Assembly: GCA_012962055.1 (NCBI GenBank) | Contig: DTYD01000146.1 | Coordinates: 1-6,530 of the forward strand | Length of the DNA: 6,530 bases | Source: Hadesarchaea archaeon | Lineage (GTDB): Archaea; Hadarchaeota; Hadarchaeia; Hadarchaeales; Hadarchaeaceae | Direction: 5' to 3' | Part shown: one piece after another, positions 1 through 4,977 of the stretch | Layout: each line of letters opens with the position of its first letter | Numbering within the stretch: position 1 is the first letter of the stretch | Notes under the pieces: generated by a model | What the model was told of the DNA's origin: nothing | Databases searched by the model: none | What the model saw: the letters and a program-made list of their open reading frames with translations, nothing else | Made by a program: the position numbers and the translations under genes

Positions 1-149
1 ACATTGCCGCTTTCATCTTCATCCCCCACTGTGATTTGGTATGATGGGCTATCCTTCGTATCCGCGGTGTCAGCAGCGACGACCGAGGCCGAGGCCACCA
101 AAATCACCATGAGGATCAGTGCACCCGCCATTTTCGGGATCACTTTCAT
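1..149 (-). CDS. Secreted or membrane-anchored protein, N-terminal part only
   Basis: This is the first 49 codons of a gene that continues beyond the left edge of the window. The protein begins MKVIPKMAG, followed by a hydrophobic stretch at residues 9-25 (ALILMVILVASASVV). It then changes abruptly to a polar, acidic, Ser/Thr-rich segment (residues 27-49, DTADTKDSP and on). That is the layout of a Sec signal peptide, with a likely cleavage near residues 24-26 (VAA before D). The start is well supported: a full GGAGGTGA ribosome binding site lies seven bases upstream. The mature domain is outside the window, so no function can be given. It may be an exported surface protein, or it may stay anchored if the hydrophobic segment is not cut. 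A short upstream ORF overlaps its start by four bases. Confidence 0.8.
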   Translation of the reverse strand, partial: MKVIPKMAGALILMVILVASASVVAADTADTKDSPSYQITVGDEDESGN

Positions 150-286
150 TTCTTCTTCACCTCCTTCCGATTTTTTATTCCAGTTAGCCGCATTTCTGCC
201 GAGCACCCCAATATCGGAGCGTTCCAGTACCGTTCCCATCTGAGCACCGCATTCAGGACCGTGCGGCCAACTTTTTTGCAGATCAT
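146..286 (-). CDS. Possible 46-residue ORF coupled to the exported protein
   Basis: This short ORF starts at ATG 286 and reads MICKKVGRTVLNAVLRWER and on, ending in a basic tail (NRKEVKKK). Its TGA stop overlaps the ATG of the next gene in the ATGA arrangement typical of coupled archaeal genes. GGAGGG lies 7-8 bases before its start. The product is basic, with Cys3 and Cys28 and several aromatic residues (WERYW at 17-21). It has no hydrophobic segment long enough for a membrane span, and I do not recognise it. It may be a real small protein, a leader ORF that tunes translation of the exported protein, or chance. One point against is that the only good TATA box would start transcription almost at this ATG, leaving the GGAGGG outside the message. 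Confidence 0.4.
   Translation of the reverse strand: MICKKVGRTVLNAVLRWERYWNAPILGCSAEMRLTGIKNRKEVKKK
157..164 (-). promoter_or_regulatory. Strong Shine-Dalgarno site for the exported protein
   Basis: GGAGGTGA on the minus strand lies seven bases before the ATG at 149. It is a near-perfect match to the archaeal 16S 3' end complement. It fixes the start codon and shows that the minus strand is the coding strand here. It also lies inside the last codons of the upstream 46-residue ORF, which fits translational coupling. Confidence 0.8.
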
Positions 287-306
287 TTTTGATCCCTCCG
301 CATGAA

Positions 307-319
307 TTTTTATAAAAAA
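307..319 (-). promoter_or_regulatory. TATA box, probably for the leftward operon
   Basis: TATAAAA (minus strand) sits in a nearly symmetrical T5-AT-A6 element centred at 312-313. Archaeal transcription usually starts 22-27 bases downstream of the TATA centre, which on the minus strand is close to 286-290, at the start of the 46-residue ORF. Read on the plus strand the same element would start a transcript near 338, where no gene begins. I therefore assign it to the minus strand, though its symmetry leaves direction open. Confidence 0.45.
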
Positions 320-514
320 GGGTATTTACCGAATCCCGAAAAACCGTCCAATTTTCATTTTAATTTGTCCAAGACACATTATTTGTCTGAAAAAAGAGCT
401 TATTTTCACCCCTTATCGTTCAAAAAAGCCGATTGCTCCCGCTTTTTGATTTTTAACCTGTTTTTGCCTCAAAAGATTTATGTGGTTTTAAGTGTCCTAA
501 ATCATGGTTGGTGG
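320..514. other. AT-rich divergent intergenic region
   Basis: About 195 bases separate the leftward exported-protein genes from the rightward membrane regulator. The plus-strand frame is open from ATG 302 through to the regulator. The translated stretch (about 70 residues rich in F, K, Y, N and S) does not look like protein: it has no ribosome binding site, its base composition is that of intergenic DNA, and the family fold starts later. The region holds several T and A tracts, a TGTC-CAA-GACA dyad (366-376), and a direct repeat of ATTTGTC (363-369 and 381-387, 18 bases apart). Those repeats could be operator half-sites. No RNA gene was recognised. Confidence 0.6.
474..492 (+). promoter_or_regulatory. 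Weak TATA-like region for the membrane regulator
   Basis: Two AT-rich elements, GATTTATGT (475-483) and GGTTTTAAG (484-492), lie 25-40 bases before ATG 515. Either could place transcription start within about ten bases of the start codon, giving a very short leader. Neither is a strong consensus match. Confidence 0.35.
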
Positions 515-949
515 ATGACGATACGAGAAGCTTTTGGCGTGGTGGCGCTCGTCGTGATCCTACAGCTTAGTTTGGGTCTACTTCTTTATGGCCCGTTTAA
601 TCCTACGCCAGGTTTGGATTTATCCACGATTTTGATTGGGATCGGAATAATGGCAATTGTGGCAGGGTCAATAGCGGCCGTGCTCGTGTTTGTTTTCAAA
701 CAATATGCAAGTGAGCGTGCCGTCAGGGTGGCGTTAATGACCCTCACAGAGGATGAACGCAGGGTATTCGAAGCGATCATACGGACGGGGGGCGAGGCCC
801 GCCAAGACAAGCTGAGGCGGGAGGTCGACATGTCAAAGTCCAAGCTTAGCGCCTTGGTGAACAACCTCGAGCGGAAACACGCAATAACTAAGACGAGGTA
901 CTGGAAGACGAATATTTTGAAGGTGAGCAAGGAATTCGGCGGACGATAG
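515..949 (+). CDS. Membrane-anchored winged-helix (MarR-like) regulator
   Basis: A 144-residue protein with two predicted membrane spans (about residues 6-26 and 38-62), joined by a short loop rich in Pro and Gly. A winged-helix domain follows at about 75-140. It opens with LTEDERRVFEAI, has a helix-turn-helix core (DKLRREVDMSKSKLSALVNN, 98-117) and ends in a wing with TRYWKTN. Archaea have many membrane-bound HTH proteins of this build, thought to sense an envelope or membrane signal and act on DNA at the membrane. The target and the signal are unknown. I chose ATG 515 because the membrane span follows it at once and the upstream frame is non-protein-like; GTG 482 is an alternative. The gene is divergent from the exported-protein genes, which makes them candidate targets. 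That last point is inference. Confidence 0.75.
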   Translation: MTIREAFGVVALVVILQLSLGLLLYGPFNPTPGLDLSTILIGIGIMAIVAGSIAAVLVFVFKQYASERAVRVALMTLTEDERRVFEAIIRTGGEARQDKLRREVDMSKSKLSALVNNLERKHAITKTRYWKTNILKVSKEFGGR

Positions 950-1010
950 CTGGGTCTAACCCCATCCCAAGCTTGAAAAGTCCGGATGTCTAGTTAGTTT
1001 GGGTATCAGG

Positions 1011-1634
1011 ATGAAGAAGTCACTTGAGCGTATAAGAAGGTATTTCGACAGGCAGGAGAAGCTCCGTGAGAAAGCGCTGGATCTTTCACGGCGGGTGATA
1101 AGGGCATCCGCCCGCGCAATAGCGGCGATGCATCGTGGAGACCAGGTCGTAACGAAGAACATGTTGGAGGATGCGAAAGCTGGGTTAAGTGGGCTGGAAA
1201 AAACTCTCGAACAAGACCCGGTTTGGATGCATTCTGGCACCGTTCTGGCGGCCCAGCAGGAGTACTGCGAAGCTAAGTTGTTCGAAGGGTTCATTAGACA
1301 GGGCAGACTCCTCACGCCGGATGAACTTAAAATCCCATACCAGCCTTACCTATCCGCTTTGACGGATGCGGTAGGTGAGCTCAGGCGCCGTGTACTGGAC
1401 CTAATAAGAGCTAATAAGATAGCGGAGGCCGAGCGGGTGTTAAAGGCGATGGAAGACATTCACGAGATTCTCATGAGTTTTGATTATGCTGACGCGATCC
1501 TGCCAGGCATGAAACGAAAGCAGGATGTGGTGAGGGGAGTGCTGGAGAAGACGAGAGGAGACCTCACCATGGCTTTGAGACAGCAGAGGCTAGAACAAGC
1601 ACTTGAGCGTTTGAAACGGAGGCGCTTCGAGTGA
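1011..1634 (+). CDS. Archaeal translin-family protein (C3PO-like RNA-binding protein)
   Basis: A 207-residue, all-helical, highly charged protein. The translin signature is clear: QEYCEAKLFEGFI at about residues 83-95 matches the QEYxEAxxFxxFI core of translin/TRAX. The segment FDYADAILPGMKRKQDV at about 157-173, followed by EKTRGDL, is typical of archaeal members. In TRAX the two Glu of the QEYxE motif belong to the RNase active site, and both are present here (E84 and E87). Archaeal homologues form closed octameric barrels that bind, and in Archaeoglobus cleave, single-stranded RNA. A similar cytoplasmic RNA-binding or processing role is likely, but the substrate is unknown. ATG 1011 is preferred; TTG 999 in the same frame would add four residues. 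The TGA stop overlaps the GTG start of sepS (GTGA), so the two are translationally coupled. Confidence 0.85.
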   Translation: MKKSLERIRRYFDRQEKLREKALDLSRRVIRASARAIAAMHRGDQVVTKNMLEDAKAGLSGLEKTLEQDPVWMHSGTVLAAQQEYCEAKLFEGFIRQGRLLTPDELKIPYQPYLSALTDAVGELRRRVLDLIRANKIAEAERVLKAMEDIHEILMSFDYADAILPGMKRKQDVVRGVLEKTRGDLTMALRQQRLEQALERLKRRRFE

Positions 1635-3211
1635 GGTTCGACACGGCGAAGATCACAACCGCTGCCAGAAAAGATTACGAAGCGACATGGCTGGAAACCG
1701 CAGATCTTATCAAAAAAGAGGGAAGGTTTTTTTCGCTTCAGGGGAAAGGCAGGCCGAACGAGCTGCAGGAACTCATTGCTAAAATGAGACGCATATTGCT
1801 CCAGCTTGGTTTCAACGAAGTTTCCGTGCCCACGATAATAGACAAGAAAGAAATTATAGCACAGTACGGTCCGGAGGCCCCCGTGATACTCGACCGCCTA
1901 TTTTTCTTAGCCGGATTGGACCGCCCCGATATAGGCATCAGCCGAAAGAAAATTCAGGAGATACGTAAAATCGTCCCGGATTTCAATAAAGTCAAAGAGC
2001 TTCAGGGAATCTTCAGGCGCTACAAGCAGAGTGAGATATCCTCAGACGATTTGGTGGAGATTTTGGTCAAGGAATTGGGACTCAAAGAGGAACAGGCTGG
2101 CGGGATCCTGTCGCTCTTTTCTGAGTTCCAGAAGCTGAAACCCATCCCAACCGACCTGACGCTACGCTCGCATACCACTGCAGGATGGTTCTCCGTGCTG
2201 AAGGAGACGCTCAAACGCGAACCTCTGCCCCTGCAGCTTTTTTCAATAGGCCAAAAGTTCAGAAGGGAACAACGGCTGGACCCGACGCATCTTTACGAGT
2301 CTTGGACGGCTTCGATCGTTATCGCCGCGGAGGAAATAAGTTTAGAGGATGGACAACGGATAACGAGAGAGATATTGAGCAGGATTGGTTTTGACCACGT
2401 TAAATTCTCAATCAAACTTGCAACGTCGAAGTACTACGCCCCGCGGACCGAATTTGAGGTCTTTGTAGAACATCCAAAGACCGGAGAAATGATTGAGGTC
2501 GGCGACGCTGGCTTTTACAGCCCGGTCCCTCTCAGCAATTATGACATCGCTTACCCCGTCTTCAATCTTGGCATAGGGTTGGAGCGCGTACTGATGGTTC
2601 GGATCGGCGAGACAGACATCCGAGCGCTGGCCTACCCTTACCTCTACAAAAAGGCAAAGTTCTCCGACGCTGAACTCTCAAAAATGATAAGAATTGCCCG
2701 TAGCCCGGGGACAAGTACTGGGAAAATGATTGCCGCGGCAATATTCAGAACTGCGAGAAAACACGCCGATGAGCCGAGCCCGTGCGAGTTCAAGGCTTTT
2801 GAAGGAAAACTCCTAGGAAAACACGTCCGAGTGAGGGTGGTCGAGCCCGAGGGAAAGACTAAGCTTGTGGGTCCAGCGGGTTTTAACGAGGTTTACGTTA
2901 GCGATGGCAATGTGGTGGGGGTCCCGCCGAGGGGATGGGTGAAGGACGAGTTTCTCGGCAAAGTGAGAAAACAGGGTGTACCTACAGGGATAAATTACAT
3001 GGATGCGTTCGCGAACCTCGCAGCTAGGGAAATAGAGCGGGCGGCGGAACGCGGCGAGAGGGCGGTCAAGACACGCGCGCGGAACGTGAAGTTGCCCAGC
3101 GACATCAACCTCGCGATAGACAAGGTCGCACAGCGGTACATAACGGCCAACAAAAAGCGCATTGATGTCCGGGGGCCGGTGTTCACCACCGTGGTTGCAG
3201 AAATCAGGTGA
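1631..3211 (+). CDS. sepS: O-phosphoseryl-tRNA(Cys) synthetase (SepRS)
   Basis: This 526-residue class II synthetase charges tRNA(Cys) with O-phosphoserine. SepCysS then converts the product to Cys-tRNA(Cys), the first route to cysteine in many methanogens and relatives. Length is close to the usual 530-550. Visible elements in order: N-terminal helical region; motif 1 near GFNEVSVPTI (60-69); a helical insertion at about 95-170; the substrate loop LRSHTTAGWF (178-187); motif 2, from FSIGQKFRREQRLDP (204-218) to SWTASIV (224-230); motif 3, GIGLERVLM (314-322); and a C-terminal tRNA-binding region rich in basic residues. The known phosphate pocket of SepRS uses Ser-x-Ser in the motif 2 strand; here it reads T226-A-S228. 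The GTG start overlaps the upstream translin stop by four bases. The 3' end overlaps a convergent gene by eight bases. The partner gene for SepCysS is not in the window. Confidence 0.95.
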   Translation: MRFDTAKITTAARKDYEATWLETADLIKKEGRFFSLQGKGRPNELQELIAKMRRILLQLGFNEVSVPTIIDKKEIIAQYGPEAPVILDRLFFLAGLDRPDIGISRKKIQEIRKIVPDFNKVKELQGIFRRYKQSEISSDDLVEILVKELGLKEEQAGGILSLFSEFQKLKPIPTDLTLRSHTTAGWFSVLKETLKREPLPLQLFSIGQKFRREQRLDPTHLYESWTASIVIAAEEISLEDGQRITREILSRIGFDHVKFSIKLATSKYYAPRTEFEVFVEHPKTGEMIEVGDAGFYSPVPLSNYDIAYPVFNLGIGLERVLMVRIGETDIRALAYPYLYKKAKFSDAELSKMIRIARSPGTSTGKMIAAAIFRTARKHADEPSPCEFKAFEGKLLGKHVRVRVVEPEGKTKLVGPAGFNEVYVSDGNVVGVPPRGWVKDEFLGKVRKQGVPTGINYMDAFANLAAREIERAAERGERAVKTRARNVKLPSDINLAIDKVAQRYITANKKRIDVRGPVFTTVVAEIR

Positions 3212-4041
3212 TTCTGAAAAGTCTCTTGAGTTTTTCTAACCCTCTTTTTCCCGTTTCAAAAATTTTCTTTGGATTCCAGAGTTCAGCTATCAAAAGCCCG
3301 TTATACCCTATGTCTTTTATGGCATCAACGATTGGTCTGAAATCTATTTCGCCGTCCCCGGGCGGCAGGTGATCATCCGTCTTGCCGTGGTTGTCGTGTA
3401 CGTGGACATGGGCTATGTGTTTGCGCATTTCCTTGATTTGCCCGGCAATCACGAATCCTGTTGCTTTTCCTCCAGCTCTACGCGCCGCCAAATGAGCATG
3501 TCCAACATCAAACGTCATTTTGGCTCCTTCCAAGTCATAGAGGAGAAACTTTAGTTCTTCCACATCAGATGGGTAAGAACGTGGGTCCCTCCCAGCATTT
3601 TCAAATCCTATGGTCACTCCACGATCTCGTGCGTAGACCAAGCACTGAGTGATGAACTCACGATAACGTTCTTTGGATCCCTTTAAGAGTTCCAGGGCTT
3701 CTGGCACCGGACACTTTCCGAAATGCACAACGGTTATCTCCCCCCCCCAGCATGCGGCAGGCGTCGATGCTCTTCCTCATTTGCTCGAGCGACAATTCCC
3801 AGAGCTTTCTGTGATGACTGGCGGGGTTCAAGTCCCAGAAGCTACCGTGTACCGAGACGCCCAATCCGTAACTTCCCAGCAATTCCTTTATGCTGGCGAG
3901 CTTGCGCAGGTCATAATTCGGGGGGAAGTGGGGAACGTCGTAGATTATTTCCACGCACTCGGCACCCAGTTCACTGTTTATCCGAATGGCTTCCTCGATG
4001 GTGTTGCGGACGAATAATAAGCTCGAAAGACCGAGTTTCAC
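3204..4041 (-). CDS. Metal-dependent TIM-barrel sugar isomerase/epimerase-like protein, frameshifted
   Basis: Two reading frames join into one 278-residue protein of the xylose isomerase-like/AP endonuclease-2 superfamily if one G is removed from the nine-G run at 3740-3748. The first part (GTG 4041 to the run) has VSVHGSFWDL (62-71, His65). The second resumes as EITVVHFGK (101-109, His106) and continues with GFENAGRDP (Glu147), TFDVGHAHLA (Asp178, His181), HVHVHDNHGK (211-220, His212/His214/Asp216), GDGEIDF (228-234) and LIAELW (Glu253). These are the His/Glu/Asp metal ligands expected along the barrel, and the total length is normal. Substrate is unknown; sugars or sugar phosphates are usual for the family. 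A strong site, AGGAGGGTGAT (4055-4045), supports the GTG start. The gene follows the endonuclease V-like gene by 38 bases in a probable operon. As written, translation would stop soon after the run, so this is either a sequence error or a broken or variable gene. Confidence 0.8.
3231..3249 (+). terminator. Possible T-tract terminator after sepS
   Basis: Two five-T runs (3231-3235 and 3245-3249) lie 20-38 bases after the sepS stop. Archaeal RNA polymerase can terminate on such T-rich tracts without a hairpin. They lie inside the 3' end of the convergent minus-strand gene, so their base composition may simply reflect Lys/Phe codons there. Confidence 0.35.
3740..3748 (-). repeat. Nine-G homopolymer that breaks the TIM-barrel gene
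   Basis: Nine C on the plus strand (nine G in the coding sense). With eight, the frame continues as MLGGEITVVHFG, which is exactly what the fold needs; with nine, the frame turns to GGGDNRCAFRK and loses the barrel. Homopolymer miscount, natural slippage, or programmed slippage are the three explanations. Confidence 0.85.
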
Positions 4042-4044
4042 CGC

Positions 4045-4055
4045 ATCACCCTCCT
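4045..4055 (-). promoter_or_regulatory. Shine-Dalgarno site that sets the GTG start of the TIM-barrel gene
   Basis: AGGAGGGTGAT on the minus strand, with its GGAGG core eight bases before GTG 4041. A nearby ATG (4046) is out of use because it is followed at once by an in-frame stop. The GTG is therefore the start. Confidence 0.75.
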
Positions 4056-4079
4056 AAAATAAGTTCACAATACTAAAAT

Positions 4080-4739
4080 CTAGCCCCACATCGCTTTCGT
4101 AGCCAGTTCGTGTGCGGCGCGGAGGGGCTCCGGCAAGCGATGATCACGTGTCATGTTAAGGGTTATTTTTATCGCGGTCCCCAGGGAGAGTCCGTGTCCA
4201 ACGCTGACATAAACAGGTTTTACGTTGGGCCGTGTTCGGAGTACCGCCCCGATTGTTTCGCCACCGTCTTTCAACAGCATATATGCGCCCTTTCGGTTTG
4301 GCGGCGTCTGGGCCTCGCCACATAGTTTCGATTTTGCAACTCCCAAAGTCGGTCTGTTTAATACAACTCCGAGATGGCATGCTAGCCCAGCTCGCCGTGG
4401 GTGGGCGAAGCCGTGTGCTCCAACCATGTAAACATCCGCTTCCACCCCCTGCAGCATCTTCAACATTCCTTCTAACTCCCGGAAGGCCAGAAAAGTGGGA
4501 ATGTAAGGAAATTTGATGCGGACTTTAATAGTTTTGTGCTTCAGCACTTCAAGCGTTTTGTAGTCAAGTACGGCGCAGGCAGTCCAGGCGAGGTCATCCT
4601 CAGAGAAAGAAATATCACACCCGGCTATCACCTCAAGTTTTTTGAATTCGTCCCGCTGTTTGATCTTTTTTGCGATCCGGTTTTGAATCTGCGCAAGCTC
4701 ATCCAAGTCGAACTTTGGCGGGCGTAGAATGGGCAGCAT
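4080..4739 (-). CDS. nfi: Endonuclease V-like protein with a substituted metal-binding Asp
   Basis: A 219-residue protein, of normal length for endonuclease V, which nicks DNA (or RNA in some members) one nucleotide 3' of deaminated adenine (inosine). Family elements in order: GCDISF (40-45; Asp42 equals the first metal ligand); the wedge PYIPTFLAFRE (78-88; Tyr79, Glu88); AHGFAHPRRAGLACHLGV (108-125); TLGVAKSKL (131-139; Lys136); and VYVSVGHGLSLGTAI (176-190; His182). The clear departure is MVGAHG at 105-110. The family normally has VDGHG or VDAHG, where the Asp is the third acidic metal ligand; here it is Gly107, encoded by GGA. Activity may therefore be lost or changed. Everything else is intact, with no frameshift, which argues against simple decay. 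Start ATG 4739 has no ribosome binding site and fits a leaderless message from the divergent promoter. The TIM-barrel gene follows 38 bases later. Confidence 0.85.
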   Translation of the reverse strand: MLPILRPPKFDLDELAQIQNRIAKKIKQRDEFKKLEVIAGCDISFSEDDLAWTACAVLDYKTLEVLKHKTIKVRIKFPYIPTFLAFRELEGMLKMLQGVEADVYMVGAHGFAHPRRAGLACHLGVVLNRPTLGVAKSKLCGEAQTPPNRKGAYMLLKDGGETIGAVLRTRPNVKPVYVSVGHGLSLGTAIKITLNMTRDHRLPEPLRAAHELATKAMWG

Positions 4740-4795
4740 TTTATCAATATAACTTCGGCATGTAAGTTATTAATTCTGAGCGCGAAGTTAATTTG
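4740..4795. promoter_or_regulatory. Compact divergent promoter with AAGTTA repeats
   Basis: Only 56 bases separate the ATG codons of the endonuclease V-like gene (minus) and the zinc-finger gene (plus). The middle holds an AT-rich element, AAGTTATTAATT (4764-4775), centred about 27 bases before the plus ATG and about 30 bases before the minus ATG. It could therefore act as a TATA element in both directions and give leaderless messages, since neither gene has a ribosome binding site. The region also contains ATAACTT (4749-4755) facing AAGTTAT (4764-4770) across eight bases, and TAACTTCG (4750-4757) facing CGAAGTTA (4783-4790) across 25 bases. These inverted repeats could be operator half-sites. 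Confidence 0.5.
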
Positions 4796-4966
4796 ATGAC
4801 CATGCGTACAAAGGGGCCGAAGTGTAAGGTCTGCGGCAAGGGCATCCAGATAATGAGCTACGACGCCGCTTACATCAAGGTCGTCAGACCTGGTGAGGCA
4901 AGGGCACGCTTTGTGTGCTGGGGATGCTCCGAGAAACTGTTCGGTGAAAAGTTGAAAGATCTGTAG
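4796..4966 (+). CDS. Small four-cysteine zinc-finger protein, 56 residues
   Basis: A short basic protein beginning MTMRTKGPKCKVCGKG and ending in EKLKDL. It has two CxxC pairs, CKVC at residues 10-13 and CWGC at 41-44, about 27 residues apart. That is the pattern of a single treble-clef or ribbon-type zinc site, with conserved-looking core residues between (SYDAAYIKV, RFVCWGC). Such proteins bind nucleic acid or act as small protein adaptors; I cannot name the family. ATG 4796 fits a leaderless start from the divergent promoter; ATG 4802 is an alternative two codons in. It stops 11 bases before the start of the primase-like gene on the same strand. The two are very likely co-transcribed, which makes this a candidate partner of that enzyme. 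The partnership is inference. Confidence 0.8.
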   Translation: MTMRTKGPKCKVCGKGIQIMSYDAAYIKVVRPGEARARFVCWGCSEKLFGEKLKDL

Positions 4967-4977
4967 CCGGTGGGCGA

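Noticed and set aside
4..243. Open plus-strand frame of 79 codons at the left edge
   Set aside because: It is the antisense of the signal-peptide gene and the small ORF. It is rich in Ser/Pro with no ribosome binding site, while the minus strand has a perfect GGAGGTGA and a signal peptide.
330..385. A 17-codon minus-strand ORF upstream of the TATA box
   Set aside because: It is too short, has no ribosome binding site and lies upstream of the probable transcription start.
302..514. N-terminal extension of the winged-helix regulator to ATG 302
   Set aside because: The added 71 residues have intergenic composition, no domain and no ribosome binding site. The membrane span and promoter spacing support ATG 515.
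586..930. Minus-strand frame opposite the regulator
   Set aside because: It is a low-complexity antisense translation. The plus frame has membrane spans and a winged helix.
956..1315. Minus-strand frame opposite the translin gene
   Set aside because: The translation is rich in Ser/Arg with no recognisable fold. The plus frame carries clear translin motifs.
3204..4041. Endonuclease IV (AP endonuclease) identity for the TIM-barrel gene
   Set aside because: The fold superfamily is shared, but the HVHVHDNHGK and GDGEIDF pattern matches sugar isomerase/epimerase-type members better than the DRH signature of endonuclease IV.
3673..4076. Plus-strand frames across the TIM-barrel gene
   Set aside because: They are antisense to conserved metal-binding motifs and have no start signals.
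4225..4516. Plus-strand frames across the endonuclease V-like gene
   Set aside because: The minus strand carries the family motifs through the whole length; these frames are shadows.
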